A stretch of DNA of 64,000 nt. Source: Streptomyces olivaceus. Its GTDB lineage: Bacteria; Actinomycetota; Actinomycetes; Streptomycetales; Streptomycetaceae. The notes beneath the pieces are model-generated. The model ran no database searches and was not told the DNA's origin. It saw nothing but the letters and a program-made list of their open reading frames with translations. Position numbers and translations under genes: made by a program. The DNA is taken from positions 62,001-126,000 of the forward strand of contig NZ_JOFH01000004.1 in NCBI RefSeq assembly GCF_000721235.1. Reading direction: 5' to 3'. Positions within the stretch are counted from its first letter, which is position 1. Each line of letters starts with the position of its first letter. Shown here piece after piece: positions 51,689 through 59,781 of the stretch.

Positions 51689-51844
51689 ATGACCACACCG
51701 CCGTTCGTCCCCGGCCTGGAGTTGTCCCGCCGTTTCCACCTCGAAGCCGTCCGTCTCCGGCGCGGGGAAACGTCCCGGCTGCCGCCCCCTTTGCGGCTGC
51801 CCGCCTCCTTCTCACGTTTGTCGAAACGGGCCGCGGCATCGTGA
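51689..51844 (+). pseudogene. Probable remnant of a DUF4037 gene (5' end only)
   Basis: A 51-codon frame begins MTTPPFVPGLELSRRFHLEAV, which resembles the start of Streptomyces DUF4037 proteins. After about 22 residues the similarity is lost and the frame ends at 51844. No Shine-Dalgarno site is clear. The rest of the 404-bp stretch 51590-51993 shows no gene, so this looks like a decayed fragment. Confidence 0.4.
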
Positions 51845-51993
51845 CCTTCTCCGGGTGCCGGGCGCGGTGGATGTCCCGGCGCGCAGGGGGACGGTCCGCC
51901 GCAGGTGTGCGGGCCTCGGGCGGCGGCCGTCGGCGGCACCGGGCGCGCCATGCGCGACCCGCCGGTGCTCCGCGGCTGGTATGCATGGGGCGC

Positions 51994-52887
51994 ATGGATG
52001 TGACCAGTACGGGCCTGCGGGTCCTGCGGCAGATCGCCGAGTCGGGCAGCTTCACCGCGGCGGCGGCCCGCCTCGGGTACACGCAGTCGGCGGTGTCGCG
52101 CCAGGCCGCGTCGCTCGAACGGAGCGCGGGCGTCGTGCTGTTCGAGAGGCACCCGGACGGCGTCCGGCTCACCGCCGCGGGGCTGGCCCTGCTGCGGCAC
52201 GCGCGCACCATCCTGGAGTCCGTCGCGGCGGCCGAACGCGACATCGGCGGCGCCGACGCACCGCCCGAACCCGTACGGCTCGGGGTGTTCCTGAGCGCCG
52301 GCGCCCTGCTGCTGCCCGCGGCGCTGGCCCGGCTCGCGGCGACCGACCCGCAGGTCGCGGTCACGACACGCGAGGGCACCACACCCGGTCTGATCCGGGC
52401 CCTGCGGGCGGGCTCCGTCGACCTCGCGGTGCTGACGTCCCGTCCGCCGCACCGTCCCACGGACGGCGAGTCGCCGCGCCTGCACCTCGAAACCGTCGAG
52501 GAGACCGAACTGGTCGTGGCGGTCCCGGCGACCGGGGCCTTCGCCGGCCGTACCGAGGTGTCCGCGGACGAACTCGTCGGCGCGCCCTGGATCGCCACCC
52601 CCTCGTCCGGTGCCGAGCCGCTGCTCGGCGTCTGGCCGGGGCTGCCGGGACGGCCGCGCGTCGCCCACCGGGCCCGCGACTGGCTGACCAAGCTGCACCT
52701 CGTCGCGGGCGGCTTCGGCGTCACGACCGTACCGCTGCGGATGGCGCCGCTGCTGCCGCCCGGGGTCGGCCTCGTGCACGTCGGGGGCGTACCCAGGGAG
52801 ATCCGCCGGATCCTGGTGGCGCGACTTCCCGGCCGTCCCGCCCCGGCCGTCACGGCCGTCGCCCGGGCGATCGCCTCGGCCCGGTGA
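51994..52887 (+). CDS. LysR-family regulator
   Basis: This 297-residue LysR protein has the HTH at about residues 1-60 (LRVLRQIAESGSFTAAAARLGYTQSAVSRQ) and a full ligand domain. ATG at 51994 gives the normal LysR start; an in-frame ATG 9 nt earlier is possible. It has no obvious divergent target: upstream lies the remnant region, and it converges with the TetR gene at 52892. Confidence 0.87.
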   Translation: MDVTSTGLRVLRQIAESGSFTAAAARLGYTQSAVSRQAASLERSAGVVLFERHPDGVRLTAAGLALLRHARTILESVAAAERDIGGADAPPEPVRLGVFLSAGALLLPAALARLAATDPQVAVTTREGTTPGLIRALRAGSVDLAVLTSRPPHRPTDGESPRLHLETVEETELVVAVPATGAFAGRTEVSADELVGAPWIATPSSGAEPLLGVWPGLPGRPRVAHRARDWLTKLHLVAGGFGVTTVPLRMAPLLPPGVGLVHVGGVPREIRRILVARLPGRPAPAVTAVARAIASAR

Positions 52888-52891
52888 GGGG

Positions 52892-53479
52892 CTAACGGCC
52901 CACGATGCCCTCGACGATGCTCATCAGGCGCTCCCCCGCCCGGTCGATGCTGCCGTTCTGCGTGCTGACCTGCGCGCCTTCCAGGACGAACGTGATCTGC
53001 GCCGCGGCCTGTTCGGGGTCGGGCAGTGCGGCCCGTACGCACATGCCGGTGAGCCGGCGGGTCTGACGGGCCTTGTGCTCCTCGATCACCTGCCGGGCGG
53101 GGTGGGAGCGGTCGGGCAGTTCGGCCAGGGAGTTGATGAAGGGGCAGCCGCGGTGCGAGATCGCCGGCAGCCCTTCGGCGATGAAGCGCGCCAGGCCGAG
53201 GATCTGCTCCCGGGGGCGGTCCGGGAAGTCGGCCTCGACCCGGTCGAAGGCTGCCTGGTAGTCGGCGGCGACGATGCGCAGCCACTCGGCGACGAGCTCG
53301 TCCTTGGTCCCGAAGTGCCGGTAGATCGCCATCTTGGTGGTCCCGGCCCGCTCGGCGATCGCCTGGACGCCCACCCCCCGGATCCCCTCGCTCCGGAAGA
53401 GCTCCTCGGCCGCGTCGAGGATGCGCTCGCGCGGTGGCAGCTTGGCCACCCTGCTCGGCCTTCTGACGGGCGCTGTCAT
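52892..53479 (-). CDS. TetR-family regulator, divergent from amidase
   Basis: This 195-residue TetR has the HTH at about residues 22-65 (EELFRSEGIRGVGVQAIAERAGTTKMAIYRHF) and a C-terminal domain with HRGCPFINSLAEL, typical of the TetR_C group with a conserved Cys. It is divergent from the amidase at 53635, with a strong palindromic operator at 53555-53588 in the spacer. Confidence 0.9.
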   Translation of the reverse strand: MTAPVRRPSRVAKLPPRERILDAAEELFRSEGIRGVGVQAIAERAGTTKMAIYRHFGTKDELVAEWLRIVAADYQAAFDRVEADFPDRPREQILGLARFIAEGLPAISHRGCPFINSLAELPDRSHPARQVIEEHKARQTRRLTGMCVRAALPDPEQAAAQITFVLEGAQVSTQNGSIDRAGERLMSIVEGIVGR

Positions 53480-53554
53480 CGACTCCTCCGTGGCGTCCGG
53501 TTCCGTGGCGCCCGGTCGGCCGGGGCGCCCGCACCCCTGTTACGGTACCAGTCC

Positions 53555-53588
53555 GTCCCACACAATACCGAGCGGTATCGTGTGGGAC
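53555..53588. promoter_or_regulatory. TetR operator, 34-bp inverted repeat
   Basis: Arms GTCCCACACAATACCG (53555-53570) and CGGTATCGTGTGGGAC (53573-53588) pair over 15 of 16 positions with a 2-bp spacer. It lies midway between the TetR and amidase starts and can control both. Confidence 0.85.
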
Positions 53589-53634
53589 TGATAGGTATCA
53601 CCGAGTGGTGTGTTCCCGTCTCTGAGGAGTGGCA

Positions 53635-55086
53635 GTGGAAGTGACCGAGTACGTACGCCAGGACGCGGTCGGCCTGGCGCGGCTGGTGGCCGACGGCGAG
53701 GTGAGCGCGGCGGAGGTGGAGTCGGCCGCCCGGGAGGCCGCGGCGGAGGTCGCGGGGCGGGTCAACGCCGTGGTGGAGACCTGGCCGTCCGACGACGCGC
53801 CCGTGCCGGGCAGTTCCCCGCTGGCCGGGGTCCCCTTCCTGGTCAAGGACATCGGAGTCGCCGTGGCCGGGCGGCGGACGGAACTCGGCAGCCGCCTCGC
53901 GGCCGGGCTCGTCGCCCCGGCCGACTCCTTCCTGACGCGGCGGCTGCGCCGCGCCGGACTCGTGACGTTCGGGCGGACGGCCACCCCCGAGCTGGCCTAC
54001 AGCATCACCACGGAACCGGCGCTGTACGGGCCGGTGCGCAATCCGTGGGACCCGACGCGCAGTGCGGGCGGGTCCAGCGGGGGCTCGGGCGCGGCCGTCG
54101 CCGCCGGGGTGGTCCCGCTCGCCCATGCCACCGACGCCGCCGGTTCACTGCGCGTCCCCGCCTCCTGCAACGGGCTCTTCGGGCTGAAGCCCAGCCGCGG
54201 CCGCGTCTCCATGGGCCCCGACGCGGACGAGGTCTTCAGCGGCCTGGCCGTGCAGGGCGGCCTCAGCCGCACCGTGCGCGACAGCGCGGCGCTGCTCGAC
54301 GTCATCGGGGGCCCGGAGCCGGGCGACCCCTACGCGGCACCGCGGCCCGACCGTCCCTACCTGGAGGAGGTCACCCGCCCTCCGGGGGTCCTGCGCGTCG
54401 GGGTCCTCGCCCAGGCCTGGGGCGGGCGCCGCACCACCGCCCCGGTGGCCGACGCCCTGACCCGTACCGTGCGGCTGCTCGAATCCCTCGGTCACCGGGT
54501 GGAGGAGACCGCCGTCGGTCTCGGGACCGACTGGGAGGGGTTCGTACGGGCCCATGCCCGTGTGTTCACCGCGAACCTCACCGCCACGGTGGACGCGCTG
54601 GCCGCCGCGCTGGGCCGGCCCGTCGACTCCTCCACCCTGGAAGCCCCGACCCTGGCCGCGTACCGCTACGGGCAGGAGGTGACCGGACCCGGGCTCCTGG
54701 CCGCGCTCACCGTCCGCAACACCGTCGCCCGGAGCCTCGCGGAGTACTTCGGCACGTACGACGTCCTGCTCACCCCGACCCTCCCGGAGCTGCCGATGCC
54801 GCTCGGGGCCTACACCGAGGGCGGAGAGGCGCTGGACGGCGCCGGCTGGATCGAGCGCCTCCTCGACCGCTCGCCGTTCACGACGGTGTGCAACGTGGCG
54901 GGCACGCCGGCCATGTCCGTGCCGGTGACGGCCGACGCGGCGACCGGGCTGCCTGCGGGCATGCAGTTCGCCGCCGGCTACGGGCGCGAGGACCTCCTCT
55001 TCCGCCTCGCCGGCCAGCTCGAACGCGCGCTGCCCTGGGCGGGCCGCACCCCCGGCGTCCGGGCCGGCGCGGACTCGGGCCGGTAG
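53635..55086 (+). CDS. Amidase-signature-family amidase
   Basis: This 483-residue amidase should hydrolyse an amide to acid and ammonia or amine. The catalytic triad is visible as Lys71 (FLVKDIG), cis-Ser147 (GGSSGGS) and nucleophile Ser171 ([11 protein letters not shown]). Substrate range in this family is wide: aliphatic or aromatic amides, carbamates, N-acyl ethanolamides. GTG at 53635 lies 5 nt after GAGGAG and is preferred to the GTG at 53629, which overlaps that site. The 3' end overlaps the convergent MFS gene by 109 bp. Confidence 0.9.
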   Translation: MEVTEYVRQDAVGLARLVADGEVSAAEVESAAREAAAEVAGRVNAVVETWPSDDAPVPGSSPLAGVPFLVKDIGVAVAGRRTELGSRLAAGLVAPADSFLTRRLRRAGLVTFGRTATPELAYSITTEPALYGPVRNPWDPTRSAGGSSGGSGAAVAAGVVPLAHATDAAGSLRVPASCNGLFGLKPSRGRVSMGPDADEVFSGLAVQGGLSRTVRDSAALLDVIGGPEPGDPYAAPRPDRPYLEEVTRPPGVLRVGVLAQAWGGRRTTAPVADALTRTVRLLESLGHRVEETAVGLGTDWEGFVRAHARVFTANLTATVDALAAALGRPVDSSTLEAPTLAAYRYGQEVTGPGLLAALTVRNTVARSLAEYFGTYDVLLTPTLPELPMPLGAYTEGGEALDGAGWIERLLDRSPFTTVCNVAGTPAMSVPVTADAATGLPAGMQFAAGYGREDLLFRLAGQLERALPWAGRTPGVRAGADSGR

Positions 55087-56297
55087 GAGGCCGCCACGGC
55101 GCGGCGCGGCAGCAGCAGGGGCGTCGCCAGCAGGAGGGCACCGGCCAGGCCGACGGCCGTGCGCGGGCCCAGTACACCGCCCAGCACACCCCAGCCGGCG
55201 GTGAGGAACGCGGTCGACGCCTTGGTCGTCACCGACCATGCGGTCAGCGTGCGGGCGACCCGGTCGGCCGGGGTGCGCCGGAGGCGGCAGGTGGCCTGCA
55301 CCGGGTTGAAGACCGCGCAGCAGAAGATCAGCCCCAGCTCGACGCCCATCACCAGCAGCAGCCCGGCGGTCCCCGGCCCCACGAAGACCAGTCCCACGGG
55401 CCAGACCGCGCGCAGCGCCCCGGCCCCGACCAGTACCCGGTGCTGTCCGTACCGGGTCACGAGGGGACCGGCCAGCCGCGCGCCGAGCAGCCCGGCGAGG
55501 GAGGGCGCGGCGAAGGCCAGGCCGTACTGCCACGGCGCGAAGCCGAACCGCCCCAGCATCAGTACCGCCAGCAGGGGTGTGGTCGCCATCAGCAGGCCGT
55601 TGAACAGGGCGGTGTTGAGGAACAGGGGGCGCAGCACCGGGTCGGCGACGAGGTGCCGCCAGCCGTCAGTCAGGTCCCCGGCCCGCAGGCGCTCGCCCAT
55701 CGGTCGGGCGGGCGACGGCTCCTGCCCGCCCGTCGTCCCGACGGCCAGCGCCGAGAGCAGGTGGCTGAACGCGTCGGCCGCCACCGTCACCACCGGCCCG
55801 AGGAGCCCGATCGCCGCGCCGCCCAGCGGCGGTCCGACGACCGTGGTGGTCCAGGTGGTGGTCTCGAAGCGGGAGTTGGCGACGAGCAGGTCCTCGGCCG
55901 GCAGCAGCGTCTTCAGGTACGCGCCGGAGGCGGCGCGGAAGGCGATGTCGCAGGCGGCCACGACGACCGAGACCAGCAGGAGCTGTACGTAGGTGAGCAC
56001 GCCGAGCAGGTGGGCGGCGGGGACCGTCAGCAGCGCGGCGAAGCGCGCCAGGTCCGTCCCGACGAGCACCCGCCGCTTGCGGCGGAACTCCACCCACGGG
56101 CCGAGCGGCACCGCCACGGCAGCGCCCACCGCGGCTCCGGCCGAGGAAATGGCCGCGACCCCGGCGGGTCCGGCGTGCAGCACCTCGATGGCGATCAGCG
56201 GGAACGCCCCGAAGGCCAGCCACGTGCCGAGCGCACTGGTCCCGTACGCCGCCCAGAGCCGGTCGAAGGGCCGCCCCAGGCGGTGCCCGTCCCCCAT
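54978..56297 (-). CDS. MFS exporter, divergent from LysR
   Basis: This 439-residue transporter has about 12 membrane segments: FDRLWAAYGTSALGTWLAFGAFPLIAIEVL, PLGPWVEFRRKRR and PLGGAAIGLLGPVV. It belongs to the MFS_3/macrolide-efflux-like branch. ATG at 56297; the longer upstream frame overlaps the LysR gene on the other strand and is a shadow. The last 109 bp lie inside the amidase gene, so the basic Ser/Arg tail beyond TPGVRPAQG may not be functional. Confidence 0.85.
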   Translation of the reverse strand: MGDGHRLGRPFDRLWAAYGTSALGTWLAFGAFPLIAIEVLHAGPAGVAAISSAGAAVGAAVAVPLGPWVEFRRKRRVLVGTDLARFAALLTVPAAHLLGVLTYVQLLLVSVVVAACDIAFRAASGAYLKTLLPAEDLLVANSRFETTTWTTTVVGPPLGGAAIGLLGPVVTVAADAFSHLLSALAVGTTGGQEPSPARPMGERLRAGDLTDGWRHLVADPVLRPLFLNTALFNGLLMATTPLLAVLMLGRFGFAPWQYGLAFAAPSLAGLLGARLAGPLVTRYGQHRVLVGAGALRAVWPVGLVFVGPGTAGLLLVMGVELGLIFCCAVFNPVQATCRLRRTPADRVARTLTAWSVTTKASTAFLTAGWGVLGGVLGPRTAVGLAGALLLATPLLLPRRAVAASYRPESAPARTPGVRPAQGSARSSWPARRKRRSSRP

Positions 56298-56400
56298 GTT
56301 CCACCCCTTGTGTCCGCCGCCTCGTACAACCGGTCCGCGACCGGAAGCATCAAAGCGAGCGCCCCGCCCCGAGATCAAACAACCGCAGCGCCGCCGAGCC

Positions 56401-56415
56401 ACAACCGGAGGTTGT
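56401..56415. promoter_or_regulatory. LysR binding site, ACAACC-GGA-GGTTGT
   Basis: The 15-bp perfect inverted repeat lies between the divergent MFS and LysR genes. A second copy of the half-site (GTACAACCGG) lies near the MFS start at 56323-56332. TAGGGT (56421-56426) follows and is 6 nt before the LysR ATG, consistent with a leaderless start controlled from this site. Confidence 0.7.
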
Positions 56416-56432
56416 ACCGCTAGGGTGCCGCC

Positions 56433-57368
56433 ATGGATCTCGACACCGTCCGGACCTTCGTCGCCGCCGCCGACGCGGGGCAGTTCCGGGAGGCCGCCGC
56501 CGAGCTGGGGGTCACCCAGCAGGCCGTGTCCAAGCGGGTCGCCGCGCTGGAGCACGGTCTCGGGGTACGCCTGTTCGCCCGCACGCCCCGCGGCGCCGAA
56601 CTCACCATCGACGGCCAGGCATTCCTGCCGCACGCCCGGGAACTGCTGCGCGTCGCCGAACGCGCGGTCGCCTCCGTGCGCGCCGGCCGCCGACCGCTGC
56701 GCGTCGACGTGATCGCCTCCCGCGGTGCGGCGACGGGACTGATGCGCGACTTCCACCGCGCGTACCCCGGCACCGACCTCGACGTGGTGATGCTCTTCGG
56801 CATCGAGACGGCGCTCGCCGCCCTCCGGTCGGGCACGATCGACGCCTCCTTCCGGGCCGTCGCCATGCCGGGCCGGCCGCTTCCCGAGGACATCGAGTCG
56901 GTCAGGGTGCTGGACGAGCCGCTCCAGCTCCTCACCGGCCCCGGCCACGCCCTGGCGGCCGCCCGGTCGGTGACCGTCGCCCAGCTGGCCGGGCACCGGA
57001 TCTGGATGCCCGGCATCGCGCCGGGGACCGAGTGGGGCGCGTACTACGACGACCTCGTGGCCGAGTTCGGCCTCACCATCGAGGCGACCGGGCCCAACTT
57101 CGGTTCCGACGTGCTCATCGACACGGTCGCCGACACCCCGGCCCTGGCCACCTTCATGAGCGAGCGGACCCGGCTCGTCTGGCCCGCCGGTCACGGGCTG
57201 CGCCGCATTCCGGTGACGGACCCGATGCCCGTCTACCCGCACTCGCTCCTGTGGCACCGCGACAACCCGCACCCCGCGCTGGCCACGCTCCGTGCCCACC
57301 TGGCCGCCACCGGCGCCGGGCACGACGCGGCCGGGACCTGGCGACCGGGCTGGGTGCTTCCGCGCTGA
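56433..57368 (+). CDS. LysR-family regulator of the MFS exporter
   Basis: This 311-residue LysR protein has the HTH at about residues 1-60 (TVRTFVAAADAGQFREAAAELGVTQQAVSKRV) and a ligand-binding domain. It is divergent from the MFS exporter with 135 bp between them. The likely leaderless promoter (TAGGGT, 6 nt, ATG) and the nearby inverted repeat suggest autoregulation. Confidence 0.88.
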   Translation: MDLDTVRTFVAAADAGQFREAAAELGVTQQAVSKRVAALEHGLGVRLFARTPRGAELTIDGQAFLPHARELLRVAERAVASVRAGRRPLRVDVIASRGAATGLMRDFHRAYPGTDLDVVMLFGIETALAALRSGTIDASFRAVAMPGRPLPEDIESVRVLDEPLQLLTGPGHALAAARSVTVAQLAGHRIWMPGIAPGTEWGAYYDDLVAEFGLTIEATGPNFGSDVLIDTVADTPALATFMSERTRLVWPAGHGLRRIPVTDPMPVYPHSLLWHRDNPHPALATLRAHLAATGAGHDAAGTWRPGWVLPR

Positions 57369-57440
57369 TCACCACCGGTCGCCGCCGGTACGCGCCGGTG
57401 GGCGCCGTCCACGCGCCTCTTGCCGGGCCGGGTCGCGCAC

Positions 57441-57460
57441 GTAGGTACCGAGTAGGTACC
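57441..57460. promoter_or_regulatory. Direct repeat upstream of the toxin-antitoxin operon
   Basis: GTAGGTACC occurs at 57441-57449 and 57452-57460, an 11-bp period of one helical turn. TACCAT (57457-57462) lies 7 nt before the antitoxin ATG and could be a leaderless -10. Binding by the antitoxin for autoregulation is inferred. Confidence 0.6.
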
Positions 57461-57469
57461 ATCGCGGGT

Positions 57470-57709
57470 ATGCCATCGCTCAATGTGACCTTCACCGAGG
57501 ACGAGATGGAAGGCGTGCGCGCGGCCGCGGCGGCCGAGGGCAAGAGCCTGAAGCAGTACATGCACGACCTCGGTGTCCGTGAGATGCAGCGCAAGCGGTT
57601 CGTCGTCGGCGCCGCCTCGTGGGCGGACCGGCTGCGCGCCGAGTTCGACGAGGCGTTCCCCGACGAGATCCCCCCGTCCCAGCGCGGTGGAGGAGTCAGC
57701 GCCGCCTGA
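57470..57709 (+). CDS. Antitoxin of a Fic/Doc-like toxin-antitoxin pair
   Basis: This 79-residue protein starts MPSLNVTFTEDEMEGVRAAA, followed by GKSLKQYMHDLGVREM. It resembles small antitoxins with ribbon-helix-helix-like N-termini found next to Streptomyces Fic-family toxins. Its stop overlaps the toxin start by one base (TGATG), as usual in such operons. DNA binding is inferred. Confidence 0.8.
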   Translation: MPSLNVTFTEDEMEGVRAAAAAEGKSLKQYMHDLGVREMQRKRFVVGAASWADRLRAEFDEAFPDEIPPSQRGGGVSAA

Positions 57710-58092
57710 TGAGCGAGCCACTGCACATCGACGTCCCCTGGCTCCTGGACGTCCAGGACGCCGCCCTGGGCAGCGAGGACGTGTCGGTCACCGACTACTC
57801 GGCACTCGTGGCGGCCGTCGCGCGGCACAAGACCCGGATGCCGACGCTGGCCACGTCCAACCCCGACCCCGCGTGGCGGGCGGCCGCCCTGCTGCACACC
57901 GTCGTGCGCCTCGAACCGCTCCCCCACCGCAACAGCCTGTTCGCGGCCTTCGTCACCGGCCAGTACATGGACCAGTCCGGCGAGGGCATCGACCCGCCCT
58001 ACGGGGCCCTTTCCGAGCTGATCAGGAAGGTCCGTGAGACCCGGCTGAGCATCTACGCCATCGCCGACGTGCTCCGCTCCTGGCGGATCTGA
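57709..58092 (+). CDS. Fic/Doc-like toxin with degenerate active site
   Basis: This 127-residue protein is similar to proteins annotated in Streptomyces as the toxin component of Fic-family systems: ALVAAVARHK near the start, AAALLHTVVRLEP, and a C-terminal RETRLSIYAIADVL. The canonical Fic loop HPFxDGNKR is reduced to EPLPHRNSLFA, so the catalytic His and the basic residues are absent while the Asn may remain. AMP-transfer or Doc-type kinase activity is therefore doubtful. Coupled with the antitoxin by a one-base overlap. Confidence 0.8.
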   Translation: MSEPLHIDVPWLLDVQDAALGSEDVSVTDYSALVAAVARHKTRMPTLATSNPDPAWRAAALLHTVVRLEPLPHRNSLFAAFVTGQYMDQSGEGIDPPYGALSELIRKVRETRLSIYAIADVLRSWRI

Positions 58093-58131
58093 CTCCCCGG
58101 ACTCCCCGGACTCCACGGACGGCCCGGCGGG

Positions 58132-58740
58132 CTATCCGGGGACGGCGGTCCGGTCGCGTTCCGCGGCGTGGCGGAGGCAGGAGGCGGCGACCACCAGGGG
58201 CCACAGGGACTGCACGAACGTCACCACCCGTTCCGCGATCCCGGCGTCCCCGTGCCGGCCCATCGCGACCAGGAACCATGCTCCGCCCGCCGCCATCAGG
58301 GCCGTCACCGCGAGCGAGGGTGCGAGCCGCAGCGCCCAGGGAGCCGCGGAACCGCCGTTGACGGCCAGGACCGGCCACACGGCCAGGAGCGTGAACCCGA
58401 CCACCGTCACCGCACCGTGGCGCAACGACCCCCCGCTGCTCGGCGCGGGCAGCACCGCCACGGCCAGCGCCGCGAGTCCGCCGCCCGCCAGCGCGGCACG
58501 GCCGGCGGTGGCGGCGGCCCGCAGCCCCCAGGCGGTCAGCAGGTGGCAGAGGCCCAGAGCGACGAACGCCAGTGTCATGACCCAGAAGCCGGGAGCTCCG
58601 TACGCCCCCAGGACGCTGATGGTCTGGGTGACGGGATCGTAGGACGGTCCTTCGAACAGAGCGGCGCCCGTCCAGCCTCCGACCAGCACGACGGGCGCGC
58701 ACCCCGACGAGAGCAGGGCCCATTTGGGGACAAGTCGCAT
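58132..58740 (-). CDS. DUF998 membrane protein
   Basis: This 202-residue protein has about six membrane helices and the DUF998 features ALFEGPSYDPVTQTISVLGAYGAPGFWVMT and a C-terminal FVQSLWPLVVAASC. Function unknown in this family. ATG at 58740. Confidence 0.85.
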   Translation of the reverse strand: MRLVPKWALLSSGCAPVVLVGGWTGAALFEGPSYDPVTQTISVLGAYGAPGFWVMTLAFVALGLCHLLTAWGLRAAATAGRAALAGGGLAALAVAVLPAPSSGGSLRHGAVTVVGFTLLAVWPVLAVNGGSAAPWALRLAPSLAVTALMAAGGAWFLVAMGRHGDAGIAERVVTFVQSLWPLVVAASCLRHAAERDRTAVPG

Positions 58741-58798
58741 CGGGCCACAGTAGATCGCCCGGTCGCCTCCCCCAGCGCCCCCACGCGGGGCGCCGGCG

Positions 58799-59665
58799 TC
58801 AGGGGTCCCGGCGCCGGTCGCGAGTCTCGGGCTGCTGCTCGAACCCGGCCGAGCGGTAGGTGGCGACTGCGGCGGTGTTGGAGCTCGGGGTACTCACGAC
58901 GGCGCTCGACGCACCCATCCGCCGCAGTGCGCCGGCCGCGGCGACGGTGATCGCCCTGCCGTACCCGTGGCCGCGGTGTTCCCGGGCGACGCCCATGGGT
59001 TCGAGCAGTCCGGGCCTGCCCGGGCCCGCGGACCAGACCGTGACGACCGCCACCGCCTCGCCCCGGGCGTCCCGGGCGACCAGGCAGCGGGCGTCGGTGT
59101 AGAGCGGTCCCGCCGCCATGGCGTGCCAACGGTCCGGTGTGAAGGACGAGTTGTCGAACGCCGCCCGCTGCACGGCGGCCCGTACCTCCGCGTGTTCCGG
59201 GCCGGCCACCTCGACGCGCACGCCCGGATCCCCGACCGGCTCCGTGAGGTCGCGGCGCAGCGGGGTCCACGACTCGTCGGTGCCCCAGCCGTTCCCGGTC
59301 AGCGTGTCGTGGAGCAGCGCGTCCGCGGGAACCTCGGCGTACGCCGCCCCCTCCGGCAGGACGCCGCGTCCCGGGTCACCGAGGTCCTCGGCGAGCACCC
59401 GGGCCAGCTCCTCGTCCCGGCGGGCGTCCGGCGCGGTCGTCAGGCGCAACAGCCGGGGGCCGTCCAGCAGTCCGACGGCGAGGATCCGGCCGTCCCGGCC
59501 CCAGGTGCGGACCGCGGCGGCCGTCGCCTCGGCTCCGAACCGCCGGAACCAGCCGATGTCCCCGGGGTGCAGCTGCCAGGGCACCCCTTCGTCCTGCCAC
59601 GCGCGCAGCGCGCCCGCGGCCGCGTCCAGTCCGTCGACTCCGGGTCTGCTCAGCGTGGTCCGCAT
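58799..59665 (-). CDS. GNAT-family acetyltransferase (two-domain)
   Basis: This 288-residue protein has a C-terminal GNAT domain with the acetyl-CoA site GVAREHRGHGYGRAITVAA (about residues 233-251) and a final YRSAGFEQQPE. The N-terminal half looks like a degenerate second GNAT domain. Substrate unknown. ATG at 59665 follows GGAG; the upstream 19-residue extension is possible but less likely. Confidence 0.85.
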   Translation of the reverse strand: MRTTLSRPGVDGLDAAAGALRAWQDEGVPWQLHPGDIGWFRRFGAEATAAAVRTWGRDGRILAVGLLDGPRLLRLTTAPDARRDEELARVLAEDLGDPGRGVLPEGAAYAEVPADALLHDTLTGNGWGTDESWTPLRRDLTEPVGDPGVRVEVAGPEHAEVRAAVQRAAFDNSSFTPDRWHAMAAGPLYTDARCLVARDARGEAVAVVTVWSAGPGRPGLLEPMGVAREHRGHGYGRAITVAAAGALRRMGASSAVVSTPSSNTAAVATYRSAGFEQQPETRDRRRDP

Positions 59666-59707
59666 CGCTCCATTGCACCAGGAACTCCGGGCGCCGTCAC
59701 GCCTGTT

Positions 59708-59719
59708 TACATCGATGTA
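59708..59719. promoter_or_regulatory. Perfect 12-bp palindrome upstream of the BNR/lectin gene
   Basis: TACATCGATGTA is self-complementary. It lies in the 116-bp divergent region between the GNAT and the secreted BNR/ricin-lectin genes and may bind a regulator of either. Confidence 0.55.
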
Positions 59720-59781
59720 CATCCGGCTCTAACCTGACGCGGATCCCTCCCCCCCCCAGCGTCCTCCCAGGAAGGAAGGCC

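Noticed and set aside
56298..57323. N-terminal extension of the MFS exporter frame
   Set aside because: It is antisense to the LysR gene and has no membrane or domain features; the real ATG is at 56297.
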